Shown: positions 11,521 through 23,161, counted from the stretch's first letter. The stretch: 64,000 nucleotides of DNA from Phymorhynchus buccinoides (GCA_017654935.2 CM065712.1:28849192-28913191); one strand, 5' to 3'. Numbers and translations are program-made. Notes: generated by a model from the letters alone, not told the origin.

Positions 11521-11818
11521 ATATGTATCTCTCCAACCACACCCAAACATTCATCCGCCACTCCACTCCCCCCCCCCCCCCCACCCTGCAACCCCCAGCT
11601 CTTCAAAAACTAATACTCAAAGCGAAATGTAAAGACATGACAAACATATTACAAACATATGGCATGTCCGCCCAACAACATTGACATCAAAACCAACAAC
11701 AAAAAGAACATTCATGAAAATTGCATACATTGCCTTTGAACGCTGGATCCAAACTAGAAAAAAGGCAAACTTTAAAAAAAAGCATAAATAAAAACAAAAT
11801 ACGTGTCCGTCCAACTAG

Positions 11819-13325
11819 GGAAGGGATCGACAACTCACAGGCTGGGATGTAGCCCTTAACAATCACGGTTTAAAGGTAGGGTTAAGAACAGGGATCTACA
11901 ACACACAGGCTGGGATGTAGCCCTTAACAATCACGGTTTAAAGGTAGGGTGAAGAACAGGGATCGACAACACACAGGCTGGGATGTAGCCCCTAACAATC
12001 ACGGTTTAAAGGTAGGGTGAAGAACAGGGATACTACAACACACAGGCTGGGATGTAGCCCCTAACAATCACGGTTTAAAGGTAGGGTTAAGAACAGGGAT
12101 CTACAACACACAGGCTGGGATGTAGCCCCTAACAATCACGGTTTAAAGGTAGGGTTAAGAACAGGGATCGACAACACACAGGCTGGGATGTAGCCCCTAA
12201 CAATCACGGTTTAAAGGTAGGGTTGAGAACAGGGATCTACAACACACAGGCTGGGATGTAGCCCCTAACAATCACGGTTTAAAGGTAGGGTTGAGAACAG
12301 GGATCCACAACACACAGGCTGGGATGTAGCCCCTAACAATCACGGTTTAAAGGTAGGGTTGAGAACAGGGATCTACAACACACAGGCTGGGATGTAGCCC
12401 CTAACAATCACGGTTTAAAGGTAGGGTTAAGAACAGGGATCGACAACACACAGGCTGGGATGTAGCCCCTAACAATCACGGTTTAAAGGTAGGGTGAAGA
12501 ACAGGGATCGACAACACACAGGCTGGGATGTAGCCCCTAACAATCACGGTTTAAATGTAGGGTTAAGAACAGGGATCGACAACACACAGGTTGGGATGTA
12601 GCCCCTAACAATCACGGTTTAAAGGTAGGGTTAAGAACAGGGATCGACAACACACAGGCTGGGATGTAGCCCCTAACAATCACGGTTTAAAGGGTAGGGT
12701 TAAGAACAGGGATCGACAACACACAGGCTGGGATGTAACCCCTAACAATCACGGTTTAAAGGTAGGGTTAAGAACAGGGATCGACAACACACAGGCTGGG
12801 ATGTAACTCCTAACAATCACGGTTTAAAGGTAGGGTTAAGAACAGGGATCCACAACACACAGGTTGGGATGTAGCCCCTAACAATCACGGTTTAAAGGTA
12901 GGGTTGAGAACAGGGATCCACAACACACAGGCTGGGATGTAGCCCCTAACAATCACTGTTTAAGGGTAGGGTTGAGAACAGGGATCGACAACACACAGGC
13001 TGGGATGTAGCCCCTAACAATCACGGTTTAAAGGTAGGGTGAAGAACAGGGATCGACAACACACAGGCTGGGATGTAGCCCCTAACAATCACGGGTTAAA
13101 GGTAGGGTTAAGAACAGGGATCCACAACACACAGGTTGGGATGTAGCCCCTAATAATCACGGTTTAAAGGTAGGGTTAAGAACAGGGATCGACAACACAC
13201 AGGCTGGGATGTAGCCCCTAACAATCACGGGTTAAAGGTAGGGTTGAGAACAGGGGACTACAACACACAGGTGGGATGTAGCCCCTAATAATTACGGTTT
13301 AACGGTATGGTTAAGAACAGGCGGT
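11819..13325 (+). repeat. 68-bp satellite, about 22 copies
   Basis: The unit reads GGGATGTAGCCCCTAACAAT, then CACGGTTTAAAGGTAGGG, then AGAACAGGGATCGACAACAC and ACAGGCT, 68 bp in all. Copies differ at a few positions (GTTAAG/GTTGAG/GTGAAG; ATCGAC/ATCTAC/ATCCAC). The last copies near 13250-13325 are the most diverged, as expected at an array edge. No open frame is kept. Confidence 0.97.
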
Positions 13326-13984
13326 GACGGAAACATTGTAATACAATTATAAAGAAGTGTGTGTGTGCGTGTGCGTGTATGGTGTGCGTGCGCGCGTGTG
13401 CGTGTAATCCAAAGGGGAGGGTGGTGCAATCAGGAAACCCCCATAATCCGCCCATGGCTAAATGACAGCATTATATTGTTATTTGTTATCAAGGCCTTTA
13501 ACTCATAAACTTAGTGCGTCAGCCTTTTACTCAACTTGTCACTCCCAGGTTACAACAACAAATTATATACAAAATTACATGCTATGTATTTTCATACATA
13601 ATTACATTATATCCACAAATACAAATTTTGTAATGGGAAAATAGTGAACCGCGAACCGATAGAACTTGCTAAATGAGACGTAAAAATATAAATTACATCA
13701 TTACATTTTAGAATGACGCACTGTGTTCTAAGTGATGTAAGTCTACTCAAAACACACGAGGCGAGAGCTGGGGATCTACCTGATGGTAGAGTAGCTTCCC
13801 CTGTTTGACCGATTGAATTAGGTTAGATCACTCCCACACACCATGAAATTACTCCCCTTAATTATTTCCGAACAATTCCTATTGGCATGGGACTGTAGTA
13901 AGCCTAACATTGTGGATAAATAATTAAAAATATTATTCGCGGGAATTTAAGATGACAAAGGCAGGTTTATATATTCTGAGAAAA
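13326..13984. other. No gene seen
   Basis: A TG/CG-rich tract lies at about 13356-13410. The rest is AT-rich, with no recognisable exon or element end. Confidence 0.5.
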
Positions 13985-14377
13985 TCACTTTAGCCTCCCC
14001 GTTTCTGTCTCTCTCTCTCTCTCTCTCCCCCCCCCCTCTCTCTCTCTACGCACGCACACACCACACCGCACCACCACACACCCCCCCCCGCACCGCACGC
14101 ACACACACACACATATGCACCCCACACATATGCACACCCACACACACCACACCACCCCCCACCCCAACCCCTCCCCACACCCACACCCCACACATATATC
14201 CACCCCACACCACACCACCCACCCCCCCCCCCACCCACACCGCACGCACACACACACACATATGCACCCACACCACACCCCATCCCACACGCACCGCACA
14301 CACACATATGCACCCACACCACACCACACCACACCACATCACCACACACCACACACACACCCACCGCACACACACAG

Positions 14378-14414
<37 letters not shown>

Positions 14415-14432
14415 CACCCACACCACACCGCA
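13985..14432. repeat. CT, CCCCA and CA compound microsatellite
   Basis: A CT run (about 14006-14048) is followed by long CACACC/CCCCA and CA tracts. Frames up to 263 residues across it consist almost only of Cys/Val/Gly or His/Pro/Thr and are not genes. Confidence 0.95.
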
Positions 14433-14499
14433 CGATCAAATTTGCGCAAGACAAAAAAAAGAAAAACCAAAAATAATTCCTAACGATCAAAGTACCTAC

Positions 14500-14701
14500 T
14501 CTTGGAAAAGCGCCAAAACATATTTGCGAATAAAACTGACCACAAGTTTTGGAATCTTTTGAAACTCGATATACTTTAAACATGTAGTTTTGAGAAAATC
14601 TGGACAATTTAGAAAATGTCCGAAACGAAATTATACTTAGAAATTGTATTATGCAATTATAAATGCTGCAATGTTGAGGGGTGTGTGGGGGGGGGGGGGG
14701 T

Positions 14702-14740
<39 letters not shown>

Positions 14741-14800
14741 GTAGGAAGAGGATGGACGTAGTTCCTCTTCCTGTGCCCCACACTAAAACACCGAGGCCAT
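14500..14800 (+). repeat. Dispersed repeat module (family M), copy 1
   Basis: Three regions (14500-14800, 15385-15600, 17545-17780) share the order GAAAAG-CCC-AAA, an AT-rich stretch, TGCTGCARTGT or similar, a G-rich run, GTGGACG, then TCCCCTCTTCCTTTGCACCC-like sequence and CAACACT. In this copy the G-rich run has grown into a pure poly-G tract at about 14688-14739. Class unknown. Confidence 0.55.
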
Positions 14801-15149
14801 GATATTAATTCAAATTCTCACCAAGGAAAAGGATATACGGAATCAAACAGGTTTTAAGATGAAGATTGAAATGATAGCCCCGTCGACAACTAAGGCCATG
14901 TCAAGGCTGTCACCACGTTAAATCTAACCACGTATTAAAGGAATGTAATACAAATAAAACTGAAAATAAACGCAACACGGAAAAAAAAATGACACTTAGA
15001 ACTTAAGAAAGGCAACGGTGAAAGATTAAAAAAAATTAAATACACTAATGCAACAAAAAATAAAATAAAAATTAAACCATGAAAAAACAAATAGCAGTGA
15101 TTCCCTAGAGCCCAAACGTTCTTTGAAAACCAAAATGGCTGAATGATGC

Positions 15150-15275
15150 GTTTTGCTTGTGCGCGCGCGCGCGCGCGTGCGTGAGCGTGCGTGTGCGTGC
15201 GTGTGCGTGCGCGTGTGTGCGTGTGTGTGCGTGTGTGTGTGCGTATGTGTGTGTGTGTGCTTGTGTGCGTGTACC
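15150..15275. repeat. CG/TG microsatellite
   Basis: A (CG)n run passes into degenerate TGCG and TG repeats. Confidence 0.95.
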
Positions 15276-15302
15276 TTATATGCCTGTTATTAGTTTTTAA
15301 TT

Positions 15303-15372
15303 TTCTAGTGATTTTGTAAAGCGCATAGAGCTTCAAGGTACGCGCTATGGAAATCTGAATAAATAAATAACG
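15303..15372 (+). mobile_element. Retroposon 3' tail with (AAAT)n
   Basis: The sequence GTAAAGCGCATAGAGC, a CGCGCTATGG block and a final AATAAATAAATAA match the usual 3' end of L2/CR1-type LINEs and their SINE partners. Only the tail is recognisable. Confidence 0.6.
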
Positions 15373-15384
15373 ATACGATTTTGG

Positions 15385-15600
15385 AAAAGATTACGGTAAC
15401 TTTTTTCAGACAACTTTGGGTCACAATTTTCAAATGAGTTTAGCCACAATTTTGACACTTTCTCAAGAGCTATAAAACCTGCGAATGTTAATCGGAAACT
15501 TGCAGTGTGTAGGGGGAGGGAGGGGGGGTAGAAAGGGGGTGGACGAATTCCCCTTTTCTGGACCCACCCTTCCAACACTGAAAATGAATCCGCCAGAAAT
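15385..15600 (+). repeat. Dispersed repeat module (family M), copy 2
   Basis: It shares the GTGGACGAATTCCCCTTTTC-like block, the preceding G-rich run and the closing CAACACT with copies 1 and 3. Confidence 0.55.
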
Positions 15601-15875
15601 AAGAACAGTGTCCGTTTGGAAAAAGAATTTCACGGAGATAACAAACAAATGCGCAGAATAAACTTTATAAAATGCACGTAAAAGTCAGAAATCAAAAGGA
15701 ACATTATCCATTTCGTTTACAATTTACAAAGGAAACGGCTTATAGAAGGAAGGTATAAAACTTTTAAGAAAAGAACTAAAATTGAACGTAAAATAAAATA
15801 GGACAGAGCAGAAAATTAATTGAAAGAGGTAAGGGACGTAAAACATCAAACGTATTGGAATAGTTAAGTACCATA

Positions 15876-15895
15876 ACACACACAACACACACACG

Positions 15896-15932
<37 letters not shown>

Positions 15933-16041
15933 GCACGCACACAACACAAACACGCACGCACGCGCACGACACAACACGCACGCACGCACGCACACACACG
16001 CACACACGTGCACGCACGCACGCACGCACGCACACGCACGC
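15876..16041. repeat. (CA)n / (CACG)n microsatellite
   Basis: A CA run merges into a GCAC-rich run. It is the origin of the Cys/Val/Arg-rich frames on the minus strand. Confidence 0.95.
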
Positions 16042-16621
16042 CATCACAAAACGCCTATAAGATAAAACATGTCTAAATGCAGACAAGGTAGAATTCGAAA
16101 ACAAATCATTGGAATTATTAAGCACCATATTCCAACACAGGGGTTGGGAGTGGGTGGGGTGGGAGTGGAAATAAACCAGAGTGAATTTGAAACAATGAGA
16201 TGCATAGTCCATCTCTCTCCTCCCTCTCTGTGCACACAACAAAGTTGTGATTTGGTCAAAATTTACCTCCCCCCCCCTCCTTTCCTTCCTCATCAGTCAC
16301 ACAAAAATTGCATGCACAATAATTAATTGGGTGGCGCGCCTCTGGCTGCGACGCTCTCTCCAGGTGGGGGCAACCCGAATTTCACAGACGCCTCTGTGAC
16401 TATAAAGTACCTACTACCTCTACCTCTCTCTCTCCCCTCCCTCTCCTCTCCCTCCCTCTCTCTCTCCCCCTCTCACTCTTTTTATTTTTGGTTTTGCTTC
16501 AGTCATTTGTTTTAAATATTATGATCATTGGATTTTCACCGGTACCCCTTCCCCTTTGTCTCCCCTGTTTGATACGGGCAGATGGCCTAATCATTAAAAT
16601 GTTTTTGAGTTGGTTTGAGTT

Positions 16622-16683
<62 letters not shown>

Positions 16684-16687
16684 GCAC
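16042..16687 (+). repeat. Tandem duplication, unit 1 (646 bp)
   Basis: The unit starts CATCACAAAACGCCTATAAG. It contains a type A SINE 3' part (about 16230-16420: TTGGTCAAAATT, GGTGGCGCGCCTCTGGC, hairpin TCACAGACGCCTCTGTGA) and a region with TTTTCACCGGTACCCC. It ends in (CT)n-(CA)n at 16623-16687. Unit 2 follows directly with the same order. Confidence 0.9.
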
Positions 16688-17327
16688 CATCACAAAACGC
16701 CTATAAGATAAAACATGTCTAAATGCAGACAATGTAGAATTCCAAAACAAATCACTGGAATTATTAAGCACCATTTTCCAACACAGGGGTTGGGAGGGGG
16801 TGGGGTGGGAGTGGAAATAAACCAGAGTGAATTTGAAACGATAAGGTGCATACTCTCTCCCTCTCTCTCTCTCCCTGTCTCTCCCCCCCCCCCCCCCACC
16901 CCTCTCTCTCTCTGTGCACACAAAAAAGTTGTCATTTGGTCAAAATTTAACACACACACACACCCCTCCTTTCCTTCCTGATCAGTCACACAAAAATTGC
17001 AAGCAAAAATAAAAATTGGGTGGCGTGCCTCTGACTGCGACGCGCTCTCCAGGTGGGGGCAACCCGAATTTTCACAGAGACGCCTCTGTGACTAAATTAT
17101 AAAGTACCTACTACCTCTACCTCTCTCTCCCTCCCTCCCCTCTCTCTCTCTGAGACTTTCTCCCTCTCTCTTTATTTTTTGTTTTGCTTCAGTCATTTCT
17201 TTTTTTTATATTATGATCATTGGATTTTCACCGGTACCCCTTCCCCTTTGTCTCCCCTTTTTGATACGGGCAGATGGCTTAATCATTAAAATGTTTTTGA
17301 GTTGAGTTTAGTTTGAGTTTGAGATTG

Positions 17328-17390
<63 letters not shown>

Positions 17391-17391
17391 A
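16688..17391 (+). repeat. Tandem duplication, unit 2 (about 700 bp)
   Basis: It repeats unit 1 from CATCACAAAACGCC through the SINE 3' part (about 16915-17110) and the TTTTCACCGGTACCCC block to a longer (CT)n-(CA)n at about 17329-17391. Point differences and a poly-C tract near 16884 show that the copies have diverged. The CA runs at both edges may have promoted unequal exchange. Confidence 0.9.
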
Positions 17392-17544
17392 CAAAATCCA
17401 TACACGCACCCCTACAACTCCAGTCAGGTCTTCCCTTCCACCCCTGGGTCCAAAGGCAAACTAAAGGTAGACAAGGAAGAATCAAAGTGACAGGAAATTA
17501 ATGAACAATAAGGATGGAAACAAGAAAACAAAAAAATGTTGCCA

Positions 17545-17780
17545 CAACGATTCCTACCAACCCCAATTCTTCGAAAAGTACCCCAAAATGTCGCTTGGGG
17601 ACGTGGGTAGGGGTGGGTCAATTGTGACGACAATTTGGATATTTTCTGATAACAAACTTACAGACTTTAAACATCGGATGGTTGAATTCGGAATGCTGCA
17701 GTGTAACGGGGGGTGGGTTGGGTGAGAGGGGTGGACGTTCCCCTCTTCCTTTGCACCCCCCCTGTCAACACTAGCTTGGA
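17545..17780 (+). repeat. Dispersed repeat module (family M), copy 3
   Basis: Shares GAAAAGTACCCCAAAATG, GCTGCAGTGTAACGG, the GGGGTGGACGTTCCCCTCTT block and CAACACTAGC with the copies at 14500-14800 and 15385-15600, in the same orientation. Confidence 0.55.
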
Positions 17781-18143
17781 CATTTTAAGAAAAGAAAGGA
17801 ATTGTCAGTTATTGAACACTTCATTTGCTCAATAAAGTTTTCCAAGACAAAGTGTCATTACATTTTGAAGGTTGTTGTTTTAAAACACACTTATCTTTGA
17901 AATGCGTGGCATTGGAATTTTTAGAAAGTTAAATTGTTAAATAGTTTTGGTGAAGTTATTTTCTCAGATGAAAGAAAAGGTGAAATAAAAATAAGAAAAA
18001 AGAAAACAATGAAAAAAGAAAGGTGATAGAAATGACAAGCTACAATGATGAAGGAAAACTAAAAACACAGGAGCAGGAGTAAAACGTGGGGAAGTGGACG
18101 GCACGCTCGCACAAACACGCTCCTCCTCTCTCTCTTCGCGCGC

Positions 18144-18177
<34 letters not shown>

Positions 18178-18525
18178 CATTCCCATCTTATCTAATTTTT
18201 AAGTGCTATTATTCTTTAGAAGAATTGTCATTTGTTTAATAACTGTTTCCTTTTTTTTCTAAATCACTTCAAACCACCCATAATTCAAAATCACCATTTC
18301 TCATATTATCCATATTACCTTTTAATTCAATCTCCCCATTTGTTTTTGTTTTGTATTATTTCATTGTGCTCATTTTGGTTAAATTTCCTTCACTTGTTTT
18401 TTATGTCAATTTTTCTTTGCTTGATGCATGGTGTGAGTGTGTGAGTGAGAGGGCAAGGTGCAAAGAAGCTATTGTAGCTTATCATTTTTACCCTCAATAA
18501 AACATTCGTATTTCGTGTTCCCCCC

Positions 18526-18564
<39 letters not shown>

Positions 18565-18926
18565 CCCCCTCTCTCTCTCTTTCTCTCACGGTCATACACA
18601 GCAATAATAAAGTTAAACCCGGTTAAAACATCGACAAGTCTAATACAATTTAACACTAACCTAGTCCGGAATAACAAACGTGATCATAATATTGATGTTA
18701 AAGGTAGAGTAGGGGTAATTGTTTACTGGATTACGTTTGAGTAATAGCTTAGGTTGATTTACATTTGCTCTTGAGCTAGTCCAGCTTAACTACAGATTGC
18801 TATTTATTGGCGACAATCCTATTTTGCATTGGAGTCCCATGCAGAGCATTTCATGTTCAATTCAATGTACAACCCCTGCCTGGTAAATAAAGCATTGCAA
18901 TAAAGGTGCATTTATTTATTAGATTT
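17781..18926. other. No gene seen; CT and poly-C tracts
   Basis: AT-rich DNA with a (CT)n run near 18147-18175 and a poly-C tract at about 18521-18567. A polyadenylation-like AATAAA occurs near 18496 but with no gene attached. Nothing else recognised. Confidence 0.5.
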
Positions 18927-18930
18927 TTAA

Positions 18931-19167
18931 CCCTTTCACCGCCAATGTCGCATTTATGCACCACAATGGTTTCACACCCATGTCACTAAAAGGCATCAAA
19001 TCAGGGCCTATCTGAAGACCTTATTTTCTTAATAGTAATGATAGGCCTAATACCTCTCAAGGATTATTTCACAGAGAAATTCCCAATACTGCAGATCATC
19101 TTTATTTCTACCCTGTTCAGTTTAATGGGGGGTGTTTTTTGCTCTAAAATGGCTGGCGGCGAAAGGG
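18931..19167. mobile_element. TTAA MITE (family C), copy 2
   Basis: It starts after TTAA (18927-18930) with CCCTTTCACCGCC, ends GGCGGCGAAAGGG, and is followed by TTAC, a one-base-decayed TSD. Internal blocks match the copy at 9382-9617. Confidence 0.85.
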
Positions 19168-19350
19168 TTACATTGTTTATAGTCCCATCTTCTTTTTATT
19201 TAATCTTTTACATAGTTCATAGTCCCGTCAACAGCAAAGGTCTTCTGAGGACTGTCACCACAGTAAACAATAAAGGTGCATCAAACAGAACACGTGGCTA
19301 TACATCTTGATAGTAGTTCACCCATAATATATGGTTCAGGAAAAACTTAA

Positions 19351-19521
19351 AGGCACGGCCCGGACTATAAAAGAGGGGAGGCGCTGAGCGCGCGCCGCTT
19401 TTGAATCACAGCTGGGAGAGAGAGACGGCTCGCCCTTCTTTGTTCCCTGTGGTGCGAGCCACCGCGAGGCAGAGCTTTTCTGGCCAAAAAGACCCGATCC
19501 CTGGGATCGGTTGTGTTCCCT
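19351..19521 (+). mobile_element. TTAA MITE (family H)
   Basis: Flanked by TTAA at 19347-19350 and 19522-19525. It has a GC-rich body with GGACTATAAAA, a CGCTGAGCGCGCGC block, CTTCTTTGTTCCCTG and GATCCCTGGGATCGG. An inverted copy lies at 57903-58073 with the same TTAA flanks. The two 171-bp copies match along their whole length. Ends are only weakly inverted (AGGCA / TCCCT). Confidence 0.8.
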
Positions 19522-19525
19522 TTAA

Positions 19526-20330
19526 CACATTGCCTATATGATTTATAAATGCATTATGATGTAGGACCCTAAGGGAGATAATTTAGAAACAGAAAAGAGC
19601 AAAACAGGCTGCCCTCTCCCTCCGTCTTCCCCTACGTTACGGAAGCTAGTTGCCCAAGCCTGCCCCCACCTCTTCACCCTGCCTCCCCCCCCCCCCCCCC
19701 CACCCCCCAAAAAGGGTTGTTGGCGCTGCGCTTGGGGCGACGCACTCTCCAGGGGGAAGCAGCCCGAATTTCACAGAGATAAGTCTCTGTGACTCGAATA
19801 TTTATACTAAATACAAAAAATTAAAAAATAAATAAAACCCGGGTGTGTTCCCGCCTCTGCATGTGTCCCCTCGGGGCTAAAGATAGGGTTAGGGGATTTG
19901 GACCAGAGTCAGGATAAAGGGATAAGATTTGGTCTCTCCTACAGACGGGGGGACACAACAGGCAGGGACACAGAGACACGGGGGACACACAGACATTGGT
20001 GACAGGGTCACAGACAGGGGGACACATCCAATTACGCCCTGTGATACGTCAGATGAGAACATACTGTGCTGAAACTGCGACTCTTTCCTGACTTGCAAAA
20101 GCAGTGCAGTGTCCCCTTAGGTTGGTTGCCTCGGGCCTTCAATTTTCTTATCTTTATCTTTAAAAAAATAAGTCCCGTATGTAGCCCGTGGCAGTGCCGG
20201 AGGACGTAAAACTCATTTTCTCGGCCTTCATTTTCCCCCAGTGAATACTGCTGGTCCCAGCCATTGCCCCCAAGTCGGACAGGACAGAAAAACAACTAAA
20301 AATGAAGCCATTCCTACACAATAATAATAG
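19526..20330. other. SINE tail fragment; otherwise nothing recognised
   Basis: At about 19705-19795 there is a type B SINE end: GGCGCTGCGCTTGGGGCGAC, ACTCTCCAGGGG, then hairpin TCACAGAGATAAGTCTCTGT. The head is missing and a poly-C tract precedes it. The rest of the stretch, including a GGGACACA-rich part near 19945-20025, has no identifiable gene. Confidence 0.6.
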
Positions 20331-20439
20331 AGGGTCCCAGTGGCATTGCGAATGCTAAAAATGTTTTTCTAGTGCATCCCTGGGACCCCCTGCACATACT
20401 TTTAGAGGGTCCTTTAGAATTTTAGTACTTCATCCAGGG
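20331..20439 (-). mobile_element. Partial family G MITE
   Basis: It contains AGGGTCCCAGTGGCATTGCG, CTAGTGCATCCCTGGGACC and AGAGGGTCCTTTAGAATTTT, matching the minus-oriented copy at 53766-53978. Both terminal CAGGGCTCCC sequences are lost. Confidence 0.75.
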
Positions 20440-20664
20440 AACATGAGATAAGGCAATACAATGCTTTTTTCCACCCAGTCCTGAGAGAGAGAGAGAGAGA
20501 AGAGACAAACAGAGATGGACAAGACAGAGAGAACCAGTAAAATATAAAAGCAACTAAATGACATGAGAACAGATGGAAAGCAGGGTTACCTTGGAAACAC
20601 AATGTTTAAATACATCCGAGAAGTTTCTCCAAGTGGAGACGTTCCCACTCAGGAAGTCGTTTCC

Positions 20665-21690
20665 GCATGTAGAGATGATCTGCGGACAATGGAGATGGCG
20701 ATTGCAGACGTAGAGATGTTCTGCGGACAATGGAGATGGTGATTGCAGACAGAGATGATCTGTGGACAATGGAGATGGTGATTGTAGACATGAGATGATC
20801 TGTGGACAATGGAGATGGTGATTGCAGACAGAGATGTTCTGCGGACAATGGAGATGGTGATTGCAGACAGATGATCTGTGGACAATGGAGATGGTGGTTG
20901 CAGATGTAGAGATGTTCTGCGGACAATGGAGATGGTGATTGCAGACAGAGATGTTCTGCGGACAATGGAGATGGTGATTGCAGATGTAGAGATGTTCTGC
21001 GGACAATGGAGATGGTGATTGCAGACATGAGATGATCTGCGGACAATGGAGATGGTGATTGCAGACACAGAGATGTTCTGCGGACAATGGAGATGGTGAT
21101 TGTAGACATAGAGATGTTCTGCGGACAATGGAGATGGTGATTGCAGACAGAGATGATCTGTGGACAATGGAGATGGTGATTGCAGACAGAGATGTTCTGC
21201 GGACAATGGAGATGGTGATTGCAGACGTAGATGTTCTGCGGACAATGGAGATGGTGGTTGCAGATGTAGAGATGTTCTGCGGACAATGGAGATGGTGATT
21301 GCAGACATGAGATGATCTGCGGACAATGGAGATGGTGATTGCAGACATGAGATGATCTGCGGACAATGGAGATGGTCATTGCAGACATGAGATGATCTGC
21401 GGACAATGGAGATGGTGATTGCAGACGTAGAGATGTTCTGCGGACAATGGAGATGGTGATTGCAGACAGAGATGTTCTGTGGACAATGGAGATGGTGGTT
21501 GCAGATGTAGAGATGTTCTGCGGACAATGGAGATGGTGATTGCAGACATGAGATGATCTGCGGACAATGGAGATGGTGATTGCAGACATGAGATGTTATG
21601 CGGACGATGGAGATGGTGATTGCAGACATGAGATGATCTGCGGACAATGGAGATGGTGATTGCAGACATGAGATGATCTGCGGAAATGTT
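20665..21690 (-). repeat. 38-42-bp minisatellite, about 25 copies
   Basis: The unit is GAGATGATCTGCGGACAATG then GAGATGGTGATTGCAGACAT, with length changes at the AGACA(T/G) junction. Because most units lack stop codons in some frames, the minus strand is open for more than 300 residues in overlapping frames. The predicted peptides are repeats of one pattern in three frames. I see no sign that it is coding. Confidence 0.95.
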
Positions 21691-22485
21691 TTGCGGACAT
21701 GGGAGATTTTTTTTCACGTAGAGATGTTTTGCGGACATGGAGATCTTTCCTCACGTAGAGATGTTTTGCGGACATGGAGATCTTTCCTCAGAGATGCTTT
21801 GCGGACATGGAGATCTTTCCTCACGTAGAGATGTTTTGCGGACATGGAGATCTTTCCTCACATAGAGATGCTTTGCGGACATGGAGATCTTTCCTCACGC
21901 AGAGATGCTTTGGGGACATGGAGATCTTTCCTCACATAGAGATGCTTTGCGGACATGGAGATCTTTGCTCACGCAGAGATGCTTTGGGGACATGGAGATC
22001 TTTCCTCACGCAGAGATGCTTTGGGGACATGGAGATCTTTCCTCACGCAGAGATGCTTTGGGGACATGGAGATCTTTCCTCACATAGAGATGCTTTGCGG
22101 ACATGGAGATGTTTTGCGGACATGGAGATGTTTTGCGGACATGGAGATCTTTCCTCATGCAGAGATGCTTTGCGGACATGGAGATCTTTCCTCACGCAGA
22201 GATGCTTTGGGGACATGGAGATCTTTCCTCACGTAGAGATGCTTTGCGGACATGGAGATCTTTCCTCACGTAGAGATGTTTTGCGGACATGGAGATCTTT
22301 CCTCACGCAGAGATGCTTTGGGGACATGGAGATCTTTCCTCACGTAGAGATGTTTTGTGGACATGGAGATCTTTCCTCATGTAGAGATGTTTTGCGGACA
22401 TGGAGATCTTTCCTCACGCAGAGATGCTTTGGGGACATGGAGATCTTTCCTCACGCAGAGATGCTTTGGGGATGTGGAGATGGAC
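21691..22485 (+). repeat. 37-bp minisatellite, about 21 copies
   Basis: The unit is GGACATGGAGATCTTTCCTC then ACGYAGAGATGYTTTGC, 37 bp. It shares the GAGATG-TTTGCGGACA-TGGAGAT core with the adjoining 38-42-bp array, so the two arrays have a common origin and then homogenised separately. A 265-residue plus-strand frame crosses it. With a 37-bp period each unit shifts frame, which argues against a conserved protein. Confidence 0.95.
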
Positions 22486-22613
22486 TGTGGCTGAAGAGGA
22501 GCTCGACACAGCTGCCCTTTTCATCAGGCCTGAAATCCAACCCAGTCCAAAAACTAATTAGGACCCAGTAATTGCATTGTCGGGGAATTACTAAAATAAT
22601 GAACATTCTTTAA

Positions 22614-23157
22614 AGGGGCACCCTGACGGATGCGTTTTTTGCAACAAACATGTCGAGATCACCAGAAAAACACCCTTTACAGAGATCGCAACACTCACTT
22701 TGCTCTGGTTTCCTAGATATCAAACTGTCAAATCGTCGATTCCTCCTTGGCGGAGGTGCTGGAAGTCAAATTCTTTCACCCAAAGAGAAGGCGTGTGCCG
22801 TCTATTTTCCAATGGGCGCCAAATCGTTTGCACGAAATTTTCGCAATACAAGCCTTTTTATTATTTTTTTTATACAGTTTATCTAAAGGAGTTTCGCTCA
22901 CAACAAAGGAAATACCTTCATTATTTTTTTTACTGCACTACAAAAAAAAAAAAAAGCTTCAACCACAATGAATGACCTCCACCCACCCCATCCAAAATGG
23001 CTACTCTCTCCGGCATCTCCGCCAAGGAGGAATCGCCGTTTTGACGGTTTGATTTATAGGAAACCAGAGCAAAGCGAGTGTTCCGATCCTTGAAAAGGCT
23101 GTCTCTCTGGTGATCTCGACGTGTTTCTTGCAAAACCTCATCCGTCAGGGTCCACCT
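22614..23157. mobile_element. Complete TTAA fold-back MITE (family F)
   Basis: The element is flanked by TTAA at 22610-22613 and 23158-23161. Its two halves are inverted over well over 100 bp: AGGGGCACCCTGACGGATGC, CGAGATCACCAGAAA and CTCACTTTGCTCTGGTTTCC on the left recur inverted on the right. The middle contains poly-T/poly-A runs and AAAATGGCTAC. Length is 544 bp. Partial copies occur at 6441-6545, 9820-9950 and 23700-24082. Confidence 0.88.
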
Positions 23158-23161
23158 TTAA

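Noticed and set aside
13985..14781. 263-residue Cys/Val/Gly-rich frame and related His/Pro frames
   Set aside because: Compound CA/CCCCA microsatellite plus poly-G. No domain.
20554..21738. Open minus-strand frames of up to 332 residues (repeats of AITISIVRRSS and NHHLHCPQN)
   Set aside because: They are translations of one 38-42-bp tandem unit in overlapping frames. The frames overlap each other and have no start context, splice signals or sequence outside the array.
21774..22571. 265-residue plus-strand frame made of MEIFPHAEMLWGHGDLSS-type repeats
   Set aside because: The 37-bp unit is not a multiple of three, so the reading frame cycles through the unit. It is stop-poor by composition and not by selection.
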